Shown here in pieces: positions 1-8,062 of a stretch of DNA of 64,000 nt. The stretch is from the NCBI GenBank assembly GCA_000242935.3, contig CP007053.1, positions 6,247,001 to 6,311,000 on the forward strand, written 5' to 3'. Source of the stretch: Opitutaceae bacterium TAV5. Its GTDB lineage: Bacteria; Verrucomicrobiota; Verrucomicrobiia; Opitutales; Opitutaceae. The notes beneath the pieces were generated by a model, which saw only the letters and a list, made by a program, of their open reading frames with translations, did not search any database and was not told the origin of the DNA. The first letter of the stretch is position 1; each line of letters opens with the position of its first letter. A program made the translations under genes and the position numbers.

Positions 1-418
1 CGGCTACGGCGTCGGTGGCGCGGCGATGTTTCGCAACCGCAGCGGCCAGCGCCTCGGCGACCTCGCGGCGGGGACGCTCGTCGTTTACGAAGCCGTCGAG
101 CAGGCGCCGCTTCCGGTCGATATGGCGACCGGTGGCGCGGGCGATGGCAACGCGACCGCACGCGGACGTTTCAACAGCTTGCGCGGCCACGCCGTGCCCG
201 TGGCGCGGCTGCGCCAGGCCGTGACGCCCGGCGAAGCCCGCCTCGCCCGCGATGCCCTCGCCCGGCGCGACTTGCTGGAGCCCGCCGCGCGCCTCGCGCT
301 GTTCGCCCGGCTGGCGGACTATTTCCGCACCCTCGGCCGCCTCCCGCCCGCCCTCACCGAAGGCGTCCCCGACGAACAGCTCGTGCGCAACGTCGTCGCC
401 GTCCTGTTCGGCAAATGA
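1..418 (+). CDS. RDD family membrane protein, 3' part
   Basis: The gene enters the window from the left; 138 codons are visible, reading from base 2 to the TGA at 416-418. The visible part opens with the end of an RDD domain, including the segment FRNRSGQRLGDLAAGTLVVY, which is characteristic of the last RDD helix and the loop after it. A hydrophilic Arg/Ala-rich tail of about 100 residues follows. RDD proteins are small multi-helix membrane proteins of poorly defined role, sometimes linked to ion exchange. accA follows after 71 bases on the same strand. The family call is fairly secure; the function is unknown. Confidence 0.75.
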   Translation, partial: GYGVGGAAMFRNRSGQRLGDLAAGTLVVYEAVEQAPLPVDMATGGAGDGNATARGRFNSLRGHAVPVARLRQAVTPGEARLARDALARRDLLEPAARLALFARLADYFRTLGRLPPALTEGVPDEQLVRNVVAVLFGK

Positions 419-489
419 CCGCCCCCCCTCTCCGGCCCCATCCGCGCGCCTCATTGACAGGCACGCTTTCACCCGCCTGGCTTTCCCGG

Positions 490-1470
490 ATGGAATCACC
501 GGCCTACACACTGGAGTTTGAAAAACCGTTGCGCGATCTCAGCGCGCAACTGGAGCAACTCCGGCAACAGTCGCTCGAAAACAACCTCGATCTCTCCGCC
601 GAAATCGCCGGCATCGAGAAAAAAATCACCGCGACCCAGCGTGAGATCTACACCTCCCTTTCCCCGTGGCAGCGCGTCCAGATCGCCCGCCATCCCCGGC
701 GACCGTACGCCCTCGATTACGTCGCCGCTCTCTGCGAGGATTTCATCGAGCTTCACGGCGACCGCCAGTACAACGACGACCGGGCGCTCGTCGGCGGCAC
801 CGCCTTCTTCCGGGGCGAGTCCGTCATGATCGTCGCCCAGCAAAAAGGTCGCGATACCAGGGACAAGATTGCCCGCAATTTCGGCATGCCCCAGCCCGAA
901 GGCTACCGCAAGGCGCTCCGCCTCATGCGGCTCGCCGAGAAATTCGGTCTTCCCGTTATCACTTTCATCGATACCCCGGGCGCATATCCCGGCATCGGTT
1001 CCGAAGAGCGGCATGTTTCCGAAGCCATCGCCACCAACCTCCGCGAGATGGCCATGCTTCGCACCCCCTCGATCTCGGTGGTGGTCGGCGAAGGCGGTTC
1101 CGGCGGCGCGCTCGGGATCGGCGTCACCGACCGTGTGCTCATTTTCGAAAACAGCTATTACTCGGTCATCTCGCCCGAAGGTTGCGCCGCCATCCTCTGG
1201 AAAGACCCGGCCGCCGCCCCCCGGGCCGCCGAGGCGCTGAAAATCAACGCCGACCAGCTTTCGAAGCTGGGAGTCGTCGATGAAGTGATTCCCGAACCCT
1301 ACGGCGGCGCGCATCACAATCCCGAAAAGGCGGCCGCCGCGCTCGGCACCGCCCTGCACAAACACCTTCGCGAACTCCGCCAGCTCTCGCAGGAAGACCT
1401 CCTCGACCGGCGTTACGAACGCTATCGCCACCTCGGCACCTTCGAGGAAGCCGGCGCCGTCCGCAGCTGA
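490..1470 (+). CDS. accA: acetyl-CoA carboxylase carboxyltransferase subunit alpha
   Basis: AccA pairs with AccD to transfer the carboxyl group from carboxybiotin to acetyl-CoA, giving malonyl-CoA for fatty acid synthesis in the cytoplasm. The 326-residue product matches the usual family length of about 320. The N-terminal helical region (MESPAYTLEFEKPLRDL) is followed by the crotonase-like carboxyltransferase fold, with FIDTPGAYPGIGSEERH and GEGGSGGALGIG, the conserved substrate-binding loops. An in-frame ATG at 415 exists, but the extra 25 residues do not resemble the family, so 490 is preferred. The gene ends 3 bases before the stop of the convergent ilvA gene, with no obvious terminator between them. 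No accD is in the window. Confidence 0.95.
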   Translation: MESPAYTLEFEKPLRDLSAQLEQLRQQSLENNLDLSAEIAGIEKKITATQREIYTSLSPWQRVQIARHPRRPYALDYVAALCEDFIELHGDRQYNDDRALVGGTAFFRGESVMIVAQQKGRDTRDKIARNFGMPQPEGYRKALRLMRLAEKFGLPVITFIDTPGAYPGIGSEERHVSEAIATNLREMAMLRTPSISVVVGEGGSGGALGIGVTDRVLIFENSYYSVISPEGCAAILWKDPAAAPRAAEALKINADQLSKLGVVDEVIPEPYGGAHHNPEKAAAALGTALHKHLRELRQLSQEDLLDRRYERYRHLGTFEEAGAVRS

Positions 1471-1473
1471 GGA

Positions 1474-3027
1474 TCATCCGTCCGCCAGCCGCCGGCTCGC
1501 GGCCGCATCCACCGGCTTGCACGAGCGGTAGCCTTCGCCGTGCTCGGGCGGGATCGCCGCGAGGAAGGCATCGCGCCGCGCCGTATCCGGGAAATCGAGA
1601 CCGATGAGCGCGCGCCCGATCCGTTCGCCCGACTGCCGGTAGTTGAAATAACAGATGCTCGCCTCGTCGCGGATCAGCCGCGCGAGAAACGCGTGCAGCG
1701 CGCCCGGCCGTTCGTAAAAGTCGAGTCGCAGAAACGCCGGGCACGTCAGCAGGTCGCCGCGCAGCGGGATCGCGCGGAAGGCCACGTCCACCGCTCCCGT
1801 CAGGTCTTCCCACTCGTAACCGCCCGCATCCAGCCTTCCCGGCAGCGCATCCAGCACCGCCGCGTCGTCCGCGCTCGCCGTGAACACCGGCCACGCCTCG
1901 TCGTCGCGCTGCTTGCCATACTGGAAATCGGCCACGTTGACGCCGGCGAAACACGTGTCGAGCAGCGCCAGCATCGAGCCGGGCCGCTCCGGGATGCGCA
2001 CGCGGAAGGTCCGCGTCGTGTTGCGCGCCGCGCCCTCCGACTGCGCGATGAGGCCGAGCTGGAGAAAATCGATGTTGGCCCCGGAAACGACGATCAGGAC
2101 GCGCTTGCCAGCGAGGGCGGCGCGGTTTTTCAGGACCGCCGCCAGCCCCATCGCGCCCGACGGCTCCGACACGCAGCGGAGCGTTTCCCAGAGGATGCGG
2201 ATCGCCGCGCTCACCTCGGCGTTGGTCACCGTTTCCACGCGGTCGAGCGCCTCCTTGCAGATCAGGAACGGCAGTTCGCCCGCCTTGCGCACCGCGGTGC
2301 CGTCGCAGAAAATATCCACTTCGTCGATCGCCACCGGCTTCCCCGCCGCCAGCGCCGCCTTCATCGACGCCTGCCCCGCGCCCTCCACGCCGACGGTCTC
2401 GATGCCCGGCCAGAACGTTTTCAGCCAGCAGGCCGCCGCCGCCGCCAGCCCGCCGCCGCCGATCTGCAAAAACACCGCATCGAACGGCCCGTGTCCGGAA
2501 AGCACCACCTCGTCGGCCAGCGTCCCCTGCCCCGCCATCACGCGCAGGTCGTCATAAGCGTGCACGTAAACCGCGCCGCTGGCCTGCTCGTCCTCGCGCG
2601 CGGCCGTCACGGCCTCGTCATAGCTGTCGCCCGAAAGGATGATCTGCACGCAATCGCCGCCGTGGTGGATGACGGCATCCTGCTTCACGCGCGGCGTCGA
2701 GCGCGGCATGTAGATGCGGGCGCGGATGCCGAGCGTGCGCGCCGCCAGCGCGATGCCCTGCGCGTGGTTGCCGGCCGAGGCCGTGACCACCCCGCGCGCC
2801 GCCTCTTCCGGCGTGAGCACGGCCATGCGGTTGCAGGCGCCGCGCCACTTGTAGGCCTTGACCGGGGACAGATCCTCGCGCTTCACCCAGATCTCCGGCC
2901 CCGGCGCGGAGCCCGGCAGCACCAGTCGCTCCAGCGGCGTCGGTTGCCCGAAACGGTAAACCCGTTCGCGGGCAAAAAGGATTTCCTGGCGCAGTTGCCG
3001 GTCGAGAGGCAGGTTGTCGCTTCGCAT
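1474..3027 (-). CDS. ilvA: biosynthetic threonine dehydratase (threonine deaminase)
   Basis: IlvA deaminates threonine to 2-oxobutanoate with PLP, the first committed step of isoleucine synthesis. The protein has 517 residues, close to E. coli IlvA (514). The catalytic domain holds the PLP-lysine segment KREDLSPVKAYKWRGA and the glycine-rich phosphate loop IGGGGLAAA. Two ACT-like regulatory repeats follow, beginning near FRVRIPERPGSMLALLDTCF and FLRLDFYERPGALHAFLARL. This two-repeat architecture is the isoleucine-inhibited biosynthetic form, not the short catabolic one. The ATG at 3027 gives the family N-terminus. The open frame continues far upstream, but that part is antisense to nrdA and is not coding. 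Confidence 0.95.
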   Translation of the reverse strand: MRSDNLPLDRQLRQEILFARERVYRFGQPTPLERLVLPGSAPGPEIWVKREDLSPVKAYKWRGACNRMAVLTPEEAARGVVTASAGNHAQGIALAARTLGIRARIYMPRSTPRVKQDAVIHHGGDCVQIILSGDSYDEAVTAAREDEQASGAVYVHAYDDLRVMAGQGTLADEVVLSGHGPFDAVFLQIGGGGLAAAAACWLKTFWPGIETVGVEGAGQASMKAALAAGKPVAIDEVDIFCDGTAVRKAGELPFLICKEALDRVETVTNAEVSAAIRILWETLRCVSEPSGAMGLAAVLKNRAALAGKRVLIVVSGANIDFLQLGLIAQSEGAARNTTRTFRVRIPERPGSMLALLDTCFAGVNVADFQYGKQRDDEAWPVFTASADDAAVLDALPGRLDAGGYEWEDLTGAVDVAFRAIPLRGDLLTCPAFLRLDFYERPGALHAFLARLIRDEASICYFNYRQSGERIGRALIGLDFPDTARRDAFLAAIPPEHGEGYRSCKPVDAAASRRLADG

Positions 3028-3339
3028 GAAGCGGGCATCCAGGCACCCGCGCCCGCCCGGAGCAATCCCGCCCTGCGCCGCCTCCGGAAAAAGTGCCGGA
3101 AAACAGGCCGGGAAGAACCTTGCCTTTTCCCGCAACCACCCCGTCCGCCCATCGGCAATCCCCGGCCCCGAACCAAAAAACACGGCAAACCACTGCCATA
3201 ATCGGACCTTCCGCAATCCCGGCCAATCCTCCCTTTTCTTCTGCCCCAAAAGACCCACCCTGAACCCTCCCTCGCCGGGATTTCCGGTCCCTCTTTTTAA
3301 CCACACGCCACACTCGCAAACCCATTCCATAATTTGCCA
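3028..3339. other. divergent intergenic region ilvA / nrdA
   Basis: These 312 bases separate two divergent genes and should hold both promoters. A CATAAT hexamer at 3328-3333 ends only six bases before the nrdA ATG, which would make the nrdA transcript leaderless or nearly so. No good -35 partner is visible. I do not see an NrdR-box-like pair or a riboswitch. No coding potential is convincing here. Confidence 0.4.
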
Positions 3340-5643
3340 ATGACTTACATCATCAAGGACGCCGGAAAACGCCAGCTCCCCTTCGACCGCGAGCGCATCA
3401 CCCGCTACCTCGGCCAGATCCACGCCGGGTTTCCGCAGCTCGACCTCGAGGATTACCGGACAAAACTCTTCACCTTTATCGAAAGCCGGGAAACCTTCGC
3501 CGCCGACGACCTGGTCGATGCCATGATCCGCGAGGCCGAGGCCCGCACCGACGTGCACCTCCCGCAATGGGAGATGTTCGCCGCCCGCCTCTACCTCAAC
3601 AAGCTCTACAAGAAAGCCAGCAAGAACCGGTTTTACGATGCCGACGACCGTTACGGCTCCTACGTCGGCCTCCAGGAAAGCCTCGCCGACCGCGGCGTCT
3701 ACTCCGGCGACATCCTCCACAGCTACTCGAAGGATGAACTCGTCGCCGCCGGCAAACTCGTCGACCCCGAAAAGGACAAGCTCTTCACCTACACCGGCCT
3801 CTACCTGCTCGCCTCCCGCTACCTCGCCACCGGCGAGACCGGCGCCGTCTACGAACTCCCCCAGGAACGCTGGCTCACCATCGCCCTCTTCCTCATGCAG
3901 GACGAGCCCCGCGCCACGCGCATGACGCTCGTCCGCGAAGCCTACTGGGCGCTCTCCAACCTCTACATGACGGTGGCCACGCCCACGCTCGCCAACGCCG
4001 GCAAACGCGGCGGCCAGCTCTCCAGTTGCTTCATCGACACCGTCGACGACAGCCTGCAAGGCATCTACGACAGCAACACCGACGCCGCCCGCGTCAGCAA
4101 ACACGGCGGCGGCGTCGGCGCCTACCTCGGCTACGTCCGCTCCAGCGGTTCCACCATCCGCGGCGTCTCCCGCGCCAGCGGCGGCGTCATCCCCTGGATC
4201 AAGCAGCTCAACAACACCGCCGTCAGCGTCGACCAGCTCGGCCAGCGCAAGGGCGCCATCGCCGTCTACCTCGACGTCTTCCACAAGGACATCGAAGGTT
4301 TCCTCGACCTCCGCCTCAACAACGGCGACCAGCGTCTCCGCGCCCACGACATCTTCACCTCCGTCTGCATCCCCGACATCTTTATGGAAGCCGTCGAGCG
4401 CCGCGGCGACTGGTACCTCTTCGACCCGCACGAGGTTTACGAAAAGAAGGGCTGGTATCTGCAGGACTACTACGACGAACAGCGCGGCTCCGGCACCTTC
4501 CGCGAAAAGTACCGGGAACTCGTTTCCGACGAGACCGTGAGCAAGAAGATCGTCAAGGCCATCGACATCGCCAAGCGCATCATGGTCAGCCAGCTCGAGA
4601 CCGGCACTCCGTTCATGTTCTACCGCGACGAGGTCAACCGCATGAACCCCAACAAGCACCAGGGCATGGTGTACTCCAGCAACCTCTGCACCGAGATCCT
4701 GCAAAACATGAGCCCCACCCGCATGATCCAGGAGATGATCAGCGGAGACCAGATCGTGATCACCAAAAAGGCCGGCGACTTCGTCGTCTGCAACCTCTCC
4801 TCCATCAACCTCGCCCGCGCCGTCATGGCCGACGAGCAGACCAGAAGCACCGAACTGATCGCCGAGAAAAGCACCCTCGCCCGCCTCATCGACATCCAGG
4901 TGCGCATGCTCGACAACGTCATCGACCTCAACCAGCTCCCCGTCCCGCAGGCCACCATCACCAACCGCAAGTACCGCTCCATCGGCCTCGGCACCTTCGG
5001 CTGGCACCACCTCCTCGCGCTCAAGGGCATCGCCTGGGACACGCCCGAGGCCGAGACCTTCGCCGACACCCTGTACGAGGAAATCAACTACCTCGCCATC
5101 CAGGCCAGCCACGCTCTCGCGAAGGAAAAGGGCGCGTATCCCGTTTTCCGCGGCAGCGACTGGCAGACCGGCGAGTATTTCCACCGCCGCGCCTACACTG
5201 CCGACCGCTGGCAGCGCCTCGCCGCCGCCGTCGCCACCTCCGGCATCCGCAACGCGTACCTCATGGCCGTCGCGCCCAACATGAGCACCGCGCAGATCGC
5301 CGGCTCCACCGCCTCCATCGATCCGGTGTTCAGCGTCTTCTACTACGAGGAGAAAAAGGACTACCGCCGTCCCGTCATCGCGCCCGACCTCTCGCTCGAA
5401 ACCTGGCCGTACTACGAAAAAGGCGCCTGGAAACTCGATCAGCTCGCCAGCATCCGCCAGAACGCCCGCCGCCAGCGCCACGTGGACCAGTCGCAGAGCT
5501 TCAACCTCTACGTCCCCAGCGCCATCCGTGCCAGCAAGCTCCTCGAACTCCACCTCACCGCCTGGAAGGAAGGCCTGAAAACCACCTACTACGTCCGCTC
5601 CAACGACATCGACGTCAACGAGTGCGAATGGTGCTCCAGTTAA
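3340..5643 (+). CDS. nrdA: ribonucleoside-diphosphate reductase class I, alpha subunit
   Basis: The large subunit of class I ribonucleotide reductase reduces NDPs to dNDPs using a radical generated in NrdB. The product has 767 residues. Residues 1 to about 95 form an ATP-cone allosteric domain (YIIKDAGKRQLPFD to AARLYLNKLYKKA), so dATP inhibition is expected. The catalytic barrel shows the active-site cysteines in QLSSCF (Cys230), NLCTEI and DFVVCNLSSINLAR. The radical-transfer tyrosine pair is TYYVRS, and the C-terminal redox tail NECEWCSS carries a CxxC pair. The start at 3340 is an ATG; an in-frame TTG two codons earlier is less likely. nrdB follows after 72 bases. No Shine-Dalgarno motif is visible. 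Confidence 0.96.
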   Translation: MTYIIKDAGKRQLPFDRERITRYLGQIHAGFPQLDLEDYRTKLFTFIESRETFAADDLVDAMIREAEARTDVHLPQWEMFAARLYLNKLYKKASKNRFYDADDRYGSYVGLQESLADRGVYSGDILHSYSKDELVAAGKLVDPEKDKLFTYTGLYLLASRYLATGETGAVYELPQERWLTIALFLMQDEPRATRMTLVREAYWALSNLYMTVATPTLANAGKRGGQLSSCFIDTVDDSLQGIYDSNTDAARVSKHGGGVGAYLGYVRSSGSTIRGVSRASGGVIPWIKQLNNTAVSVDQLGQRKGAIAVYLDVFHKDIEGFLDLRLNNGDQRLRAHDIFTSVCIPDIFMEAVERRGDWYLFDPHEVYEKKGWYLQDYYDEQRGSGTFREKYRELVSDETVSKKIVKAIDIAKRIMVSQLETGTPFMFYRDEVNRMNPNKHQGMVYSSNLCTEILQNMSPTRMIQEMISGDQIVITKKAGDFVVCNLSSINLARAVMADEQTRSTELIAEKSTLARLIDIQVRMLDNVIDLNQLPVPQATITNRKYRSIGLGTFGWHHLLALKGIAWDTPEAETFADTLYEEINYLAIQASHALAKEKGAYPVFRGSDWQTGEYFHRRAYTADRWQRLAAAVATSGIRNAYLMAVAPNMSTAQIAGSTASIDPVFSVFYYEEKKDYRRPVIAPDLSLETWPYYEKGAWKLDQLASIRQNARRQRHVDQSQSFNLYVPSAIRASKLLELHLTAWKEGLKTTYYVRSNDIDVNECEWCSS

Positions 5644-5715
5644 AGCTGCCGAAGGACTGAAAGCGTCCGTCCAACAATTCTTGATTTTTAATTATCATTC
5701 TTAATTCCACACGTC

Positions 5716-6768
5716 ATGTCCGATCTCGCCACCGCGCCTCTCCGCCGCATCAAGATCCTCGATCCGCTGAGCCCCAACCGCTCCACCGCCATCATCAACG
5801 GCAACACCAGCGGCATCCTCAACTGGAACGACATCCCCTACCCGTCCTTTTACCGCGCCTACAAGGAGCTCTCCACCAACTTCTGGATTCCCGACGAGGT
5901 CGACATGAAGGGCGACGCCAAACAGTACCCGCTCCTCTCCGAACGCGAGAAATACGCCTACGACGCCATCATCGGCCTGCTCGCCACGCTCGATTCCCCG
6001 CAGACACGCTTCATCTACAACGTCGCCGAATACGTCACCGACCCGGCTGTCCACGCCAACACCGCCATCATCGGCCAGCAGGAAGTCATCCACAACGAAA
6101 GCTACTCCTACGTCCTCGCCTCCATCACCAACCTCCAGGAGCAAAACCGCGTCTTCGAACTCGCCCGCACCCATCCCACCATCGTCAAGCGCAACCAGCC
6201 CATCATGGACGCCTACGACACGTTCATGGCCGACAAGACCGCGCCCCACCTCGTCCGCGCGCTCATCCAGTCCAGCATCCTCGAAGGCATCAATTTTTAC
6301 AGCGGCTTCGCCTACTTCTACAATCTGGTCCGCCAAAACAAGATGACCGGCACCGGGAAAATCATCAGCTTCATCAATCGCGACGAACTCGCGCATTCGA
6401 AATTCATCAGCGAAGTCATCCGCGCCATCCTCGGCGAGAATCCCGAACTGCAGACCGACGACCTCCTGCGCTACACGCACAACGCCTTCCGCCACGCCGT
6501 CGAGCTGGAGAGCGAATGGTCGCAGGAAGTCCTCACCGGGATCGACGGCATCGACGTCACCGGGATGGTCGGCTACGTGAAATACCGCGCCAACAAGATG
6601 CTCGGCATGCTCGGCATCCCCGAGATGTATCCCGGCTACGGCGAGAACACCCTGCCCTGGATTCGCGCCTACGCGGACAACTTCACGCAGACAAAGACCG
6701 ATTTTTTCGAAATGCGGAACAGCAGCTACAAAAAGACCAACGTCGACAACGGCTTCGACGACCTCTGA
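5716..6768 (+). CDS. nrdB: ribonucleoside-diphosphate reductase class I, beta subunit
   Basis: This 350-residue radical-generating subunit partners NrdA. All expected metal ligands are present: Asp93 (LATLDSPQ), Glu123 and His126 (QQEVIHNESY), Glu190 (LEGINFY), Glu224 and His227 (NRDELAHSKF). The radical tyrosine is retained as Tyr130, four residues after His126 as in E. coli NrdB. It is therefore a Tyr-radical type rather than the Tyr-less Ic or Ie forms. The sequence alone does not settle whether the metal centre is di-iron or di-manganese. The flavodoxin gene downstream leaves a class Ib-like, NrdI-assisted manganese cofactor possible. Confidence 0.95.
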   Translation: MSDLATAPLRRIKILDPLSPNRSTAIINGNTSGILNWNDIPYPSFYRAYKELSTNFWIPDEVDMKGDAKQYPLLSEREKYAYDAIIGLLATLDSPQTRFIYNVAEYVTDPAVHANTAIIGQQEVIHNESYSYVLASITNLQEQNRVFELARTHPTIVKRNQPIMDAYDTFMADKTAPHLVRALIQSSILEGINFYSGFAYFYNLVRQNKMTGTGKIISFINRDELAHSKFISEVIRAILGENPELQTDDLLRYTHNAFRHAVELESEWSQEVLTGIDGIDVTGMVGYVKYRANKMLGMLGIPEMYPGYGENTLPWIRAYADNFTQTKTDFFEMRNSSYKKTNVDNGFDDL

Positions 6769-6769
6769 C

Positions 6770-6884
6770 GTGGCATGGGGCATCCTGCCCATGATTCCGG
6801 CGTGGCACGGGCTTCCAGCCCGTGTTCCGGACCATGCACACCGGCGGCGCCACGCGCCGTCCACGGCCAGGATGGCCGTGCCAC
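6770..6884. repeat. cluster of three REP-like hairpins between nrdB and the flavodoxin gene
   Basis: Three palindromic units lie in the 167-base gap. Unit one (6775-6792) is ATGGGGCATCCTGCCCAT, unit two (6806-6824) is CACGGGCTTCCAGCCCGTG, and unit three (6861-6884) is in the opposite orientation. Each carries the same GTGGCA head on its leading side. They look like dispersed REP units. As strong hairpins directly after nrdB they could also stabilise or attenuate the nrdAB transcript. Confidence 0.7.
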
Positions 6885-6935
6885 CTGGCCCCGATCCTTA
6901 TCCGCCAAATCCGTAGTCAAAAACCCGAAAGCGGC

Positions 6936-7412
6936 ATGAACATCCTCCTCGCCTACGACTCCCTCAGCGGCAACACCCGTGAAGCTTCCCGCCTGATCCG
7001 CGAAGCCCTTGCTTCCGCCGGTCACGACGTCACGGAAATCTGCGTCTCCGCCACCGCCGACCACGCCGAAGCGCTCTCCCGCGCCTGGGACCTGCACGTC
7101 CTCGGCACGTGGACCGGCGGACTCGGCCGCACGCCCGCGGGCATGAAAGCCTTCGTCGCGCGTCTCGCCTCTCTCCCGCCCGCGCTCCGGCCGACCGACG
7201 TCGCCCTCTTCGGCACCGGCGAGACGCAGTGGGGGCTGCCGTATTTCTGCGGCGCCCTCGACCGCCTCGCCGCGTATTTCAAAACCGGCTACCCGCTCCT
7301 GAAAATCGAACAGATGCCGACCAACGAAAAAACCCTCCGGGAAATCGCCGACTGGGTCCGCGCTGTCATCCGGAAAGCTGAAACGCGAAAAACTGAAATA
7401 AGGGAGGTTTAA
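6936..7412 (+). CDS. flavodoxin family protein, possible RNR partner
   Basis: The product is a 158-residue flavodoxin-fold protein expected to bind FMN and transfer electrons in the cytoplasm. The N-terminus MNILLAYDSLSGNTREASRL holds the phosphate-binding loop SLSGNT at about residues 9-14. FGTGETQWG near residue 90 fits the flavin-facing loop. The ATG at 6936 gives the canonical flavodoxin start; a longer frame from 6822 runs through repeat DNA and is rejected. Its place after nrdAB and before a thioredoxin gene recalls class Ib nrdI-nrdH neighbours. NrdI itself is shorter and differs in its loops, so a role in cofactor maintenance for NrdB is an inference. Confidence 0.8.
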   Translation: MNILLAYDSLSGNTREASRLIREALASAGHDVTEICVSATADHAEALSRAWDLHVLGTWTGGLGRTPAGMKAFVARLASLPPALRPTDVALFGTGETQWGLPYFCGALDRLAAYFKTGYPLLKIEQMPTNEKTLREIADWVRAVIRKAETRKTEIREV

Positions 7413-7580
7413 AAAATTCATTTTTGAACAGAAGATAACAAAGGTAACGAAGGTAAAACAGAGAAGACTCCGGATGATAATTTATTTATTTAAACAGAGT
7501 TAAGCGCGAGTGAATCATAGACATCCTTGGTTGTTCTTCGTTCTCTTCGTTGCCCTCTGTTCAATTTTCAGAACCTCCCA
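7402..7580. repeat. imperfect palindromic element
   Basis: The left arm (about 7402-7459) and right arm (about 7528-7580) are imperfect inverted copies: both read GGAGGTT, then AATT and GAACAGA, then AACGAAG in the same relative order when the right arm is reverse-complemented. The centre is AT-rich. The right arm (7529-7578) recurs as a diverged copy at 25401-25450. The element begins inside the last codons of the flavodoxin gene. This looks like a small non-autonomous mobile or REP-like sequence; no coding sequence lies in it. Confidence 0.65.
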
Positions 7581-7662
7581 TAGAGTTCCCGATTTCCCTT
7601 TCTCCTCCGCCAGCCAGATTTTGATTTCAGTTTTTCAGCTTTCAGCATTTTAGCGTTTTCTC

Positions 7663-7986
7663 ATGACCACCGTCACCATCACCACTCCCGCCGAATTCGA
7701 AACCTTCAAAAAAACCACGCCGCTCTTCCTCGCCGATTTCTGGAAGGACAACTGCATGAACTGCAAGATGCTCGAACTCTCCTTTCAGAAAGCCGCGCAA
7801 ACTTCGCCCGCTCCCTTCGCCACGCTCACCCTTGCGAAGCTCAAGCTCGAGGACCTCGGCGAGGAAATTTTTCACGCCCACGCCGTCCGCCAGGCCCCGA
7901 CTCTCGTCCTGTTCCGCGACGGCCGGGAAACCGCCCGCCTCGGCGGTTTCATCGCCCCCGAAAAAATCACCGCCCTTCTGGCCTGA
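7663..7986 (+). CDS. thioredoxin family protein with CMNC active site
   Basis: This is a 107-residue thioredoxin-fold protein without a signal peptide. The redox motif is Cys31-Met-Asn-Cys34 in FWKDNCMNCKML, and the cis-proline is in RQAPTLVLFRDG. Standard thioredoxins have WCGPC, so the CMNC centre marks a specialised member. Lying 250 bases after the flavodoxin and downstream of nrdAB, it is a plausible reductant for the NrdA C-terminal CxxC pair, in the way NrdH serves class Ib enzymes. NrdH itself is shorter and glutaredoxin-like. A general disulfide reductase role is the alternative. Confidence 0.85.
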   Translation: MTTVTITTPAEFETFKKTTPLFLADFWKDNCMNCKMLELSFQKAAQTSPAPFATLTLAKLKLEDLGEEIFHAHAVRQAPTLVLFRDGRETARLGGFIAPEKITALLA

Positions 7987-8062
7987 AGCCGCCCGGCCAA
8001 TCCCGCGCTTGCATCTGCGCCCGGCACCGGGCATCCAGCCAGTTCCCGGTCCTTTCCCGCGC

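Noticed and set aside
1474-5553. A 1359-codon open frame on the minus strand
   Set aside because: Only its last 517 codons (ilvA) are real. The rest is antisense to nrdA; high GC leaves reverse frames open and its composition (long runs of Ala, Val, Asp, Gly, Glu) is typical of such shadows.
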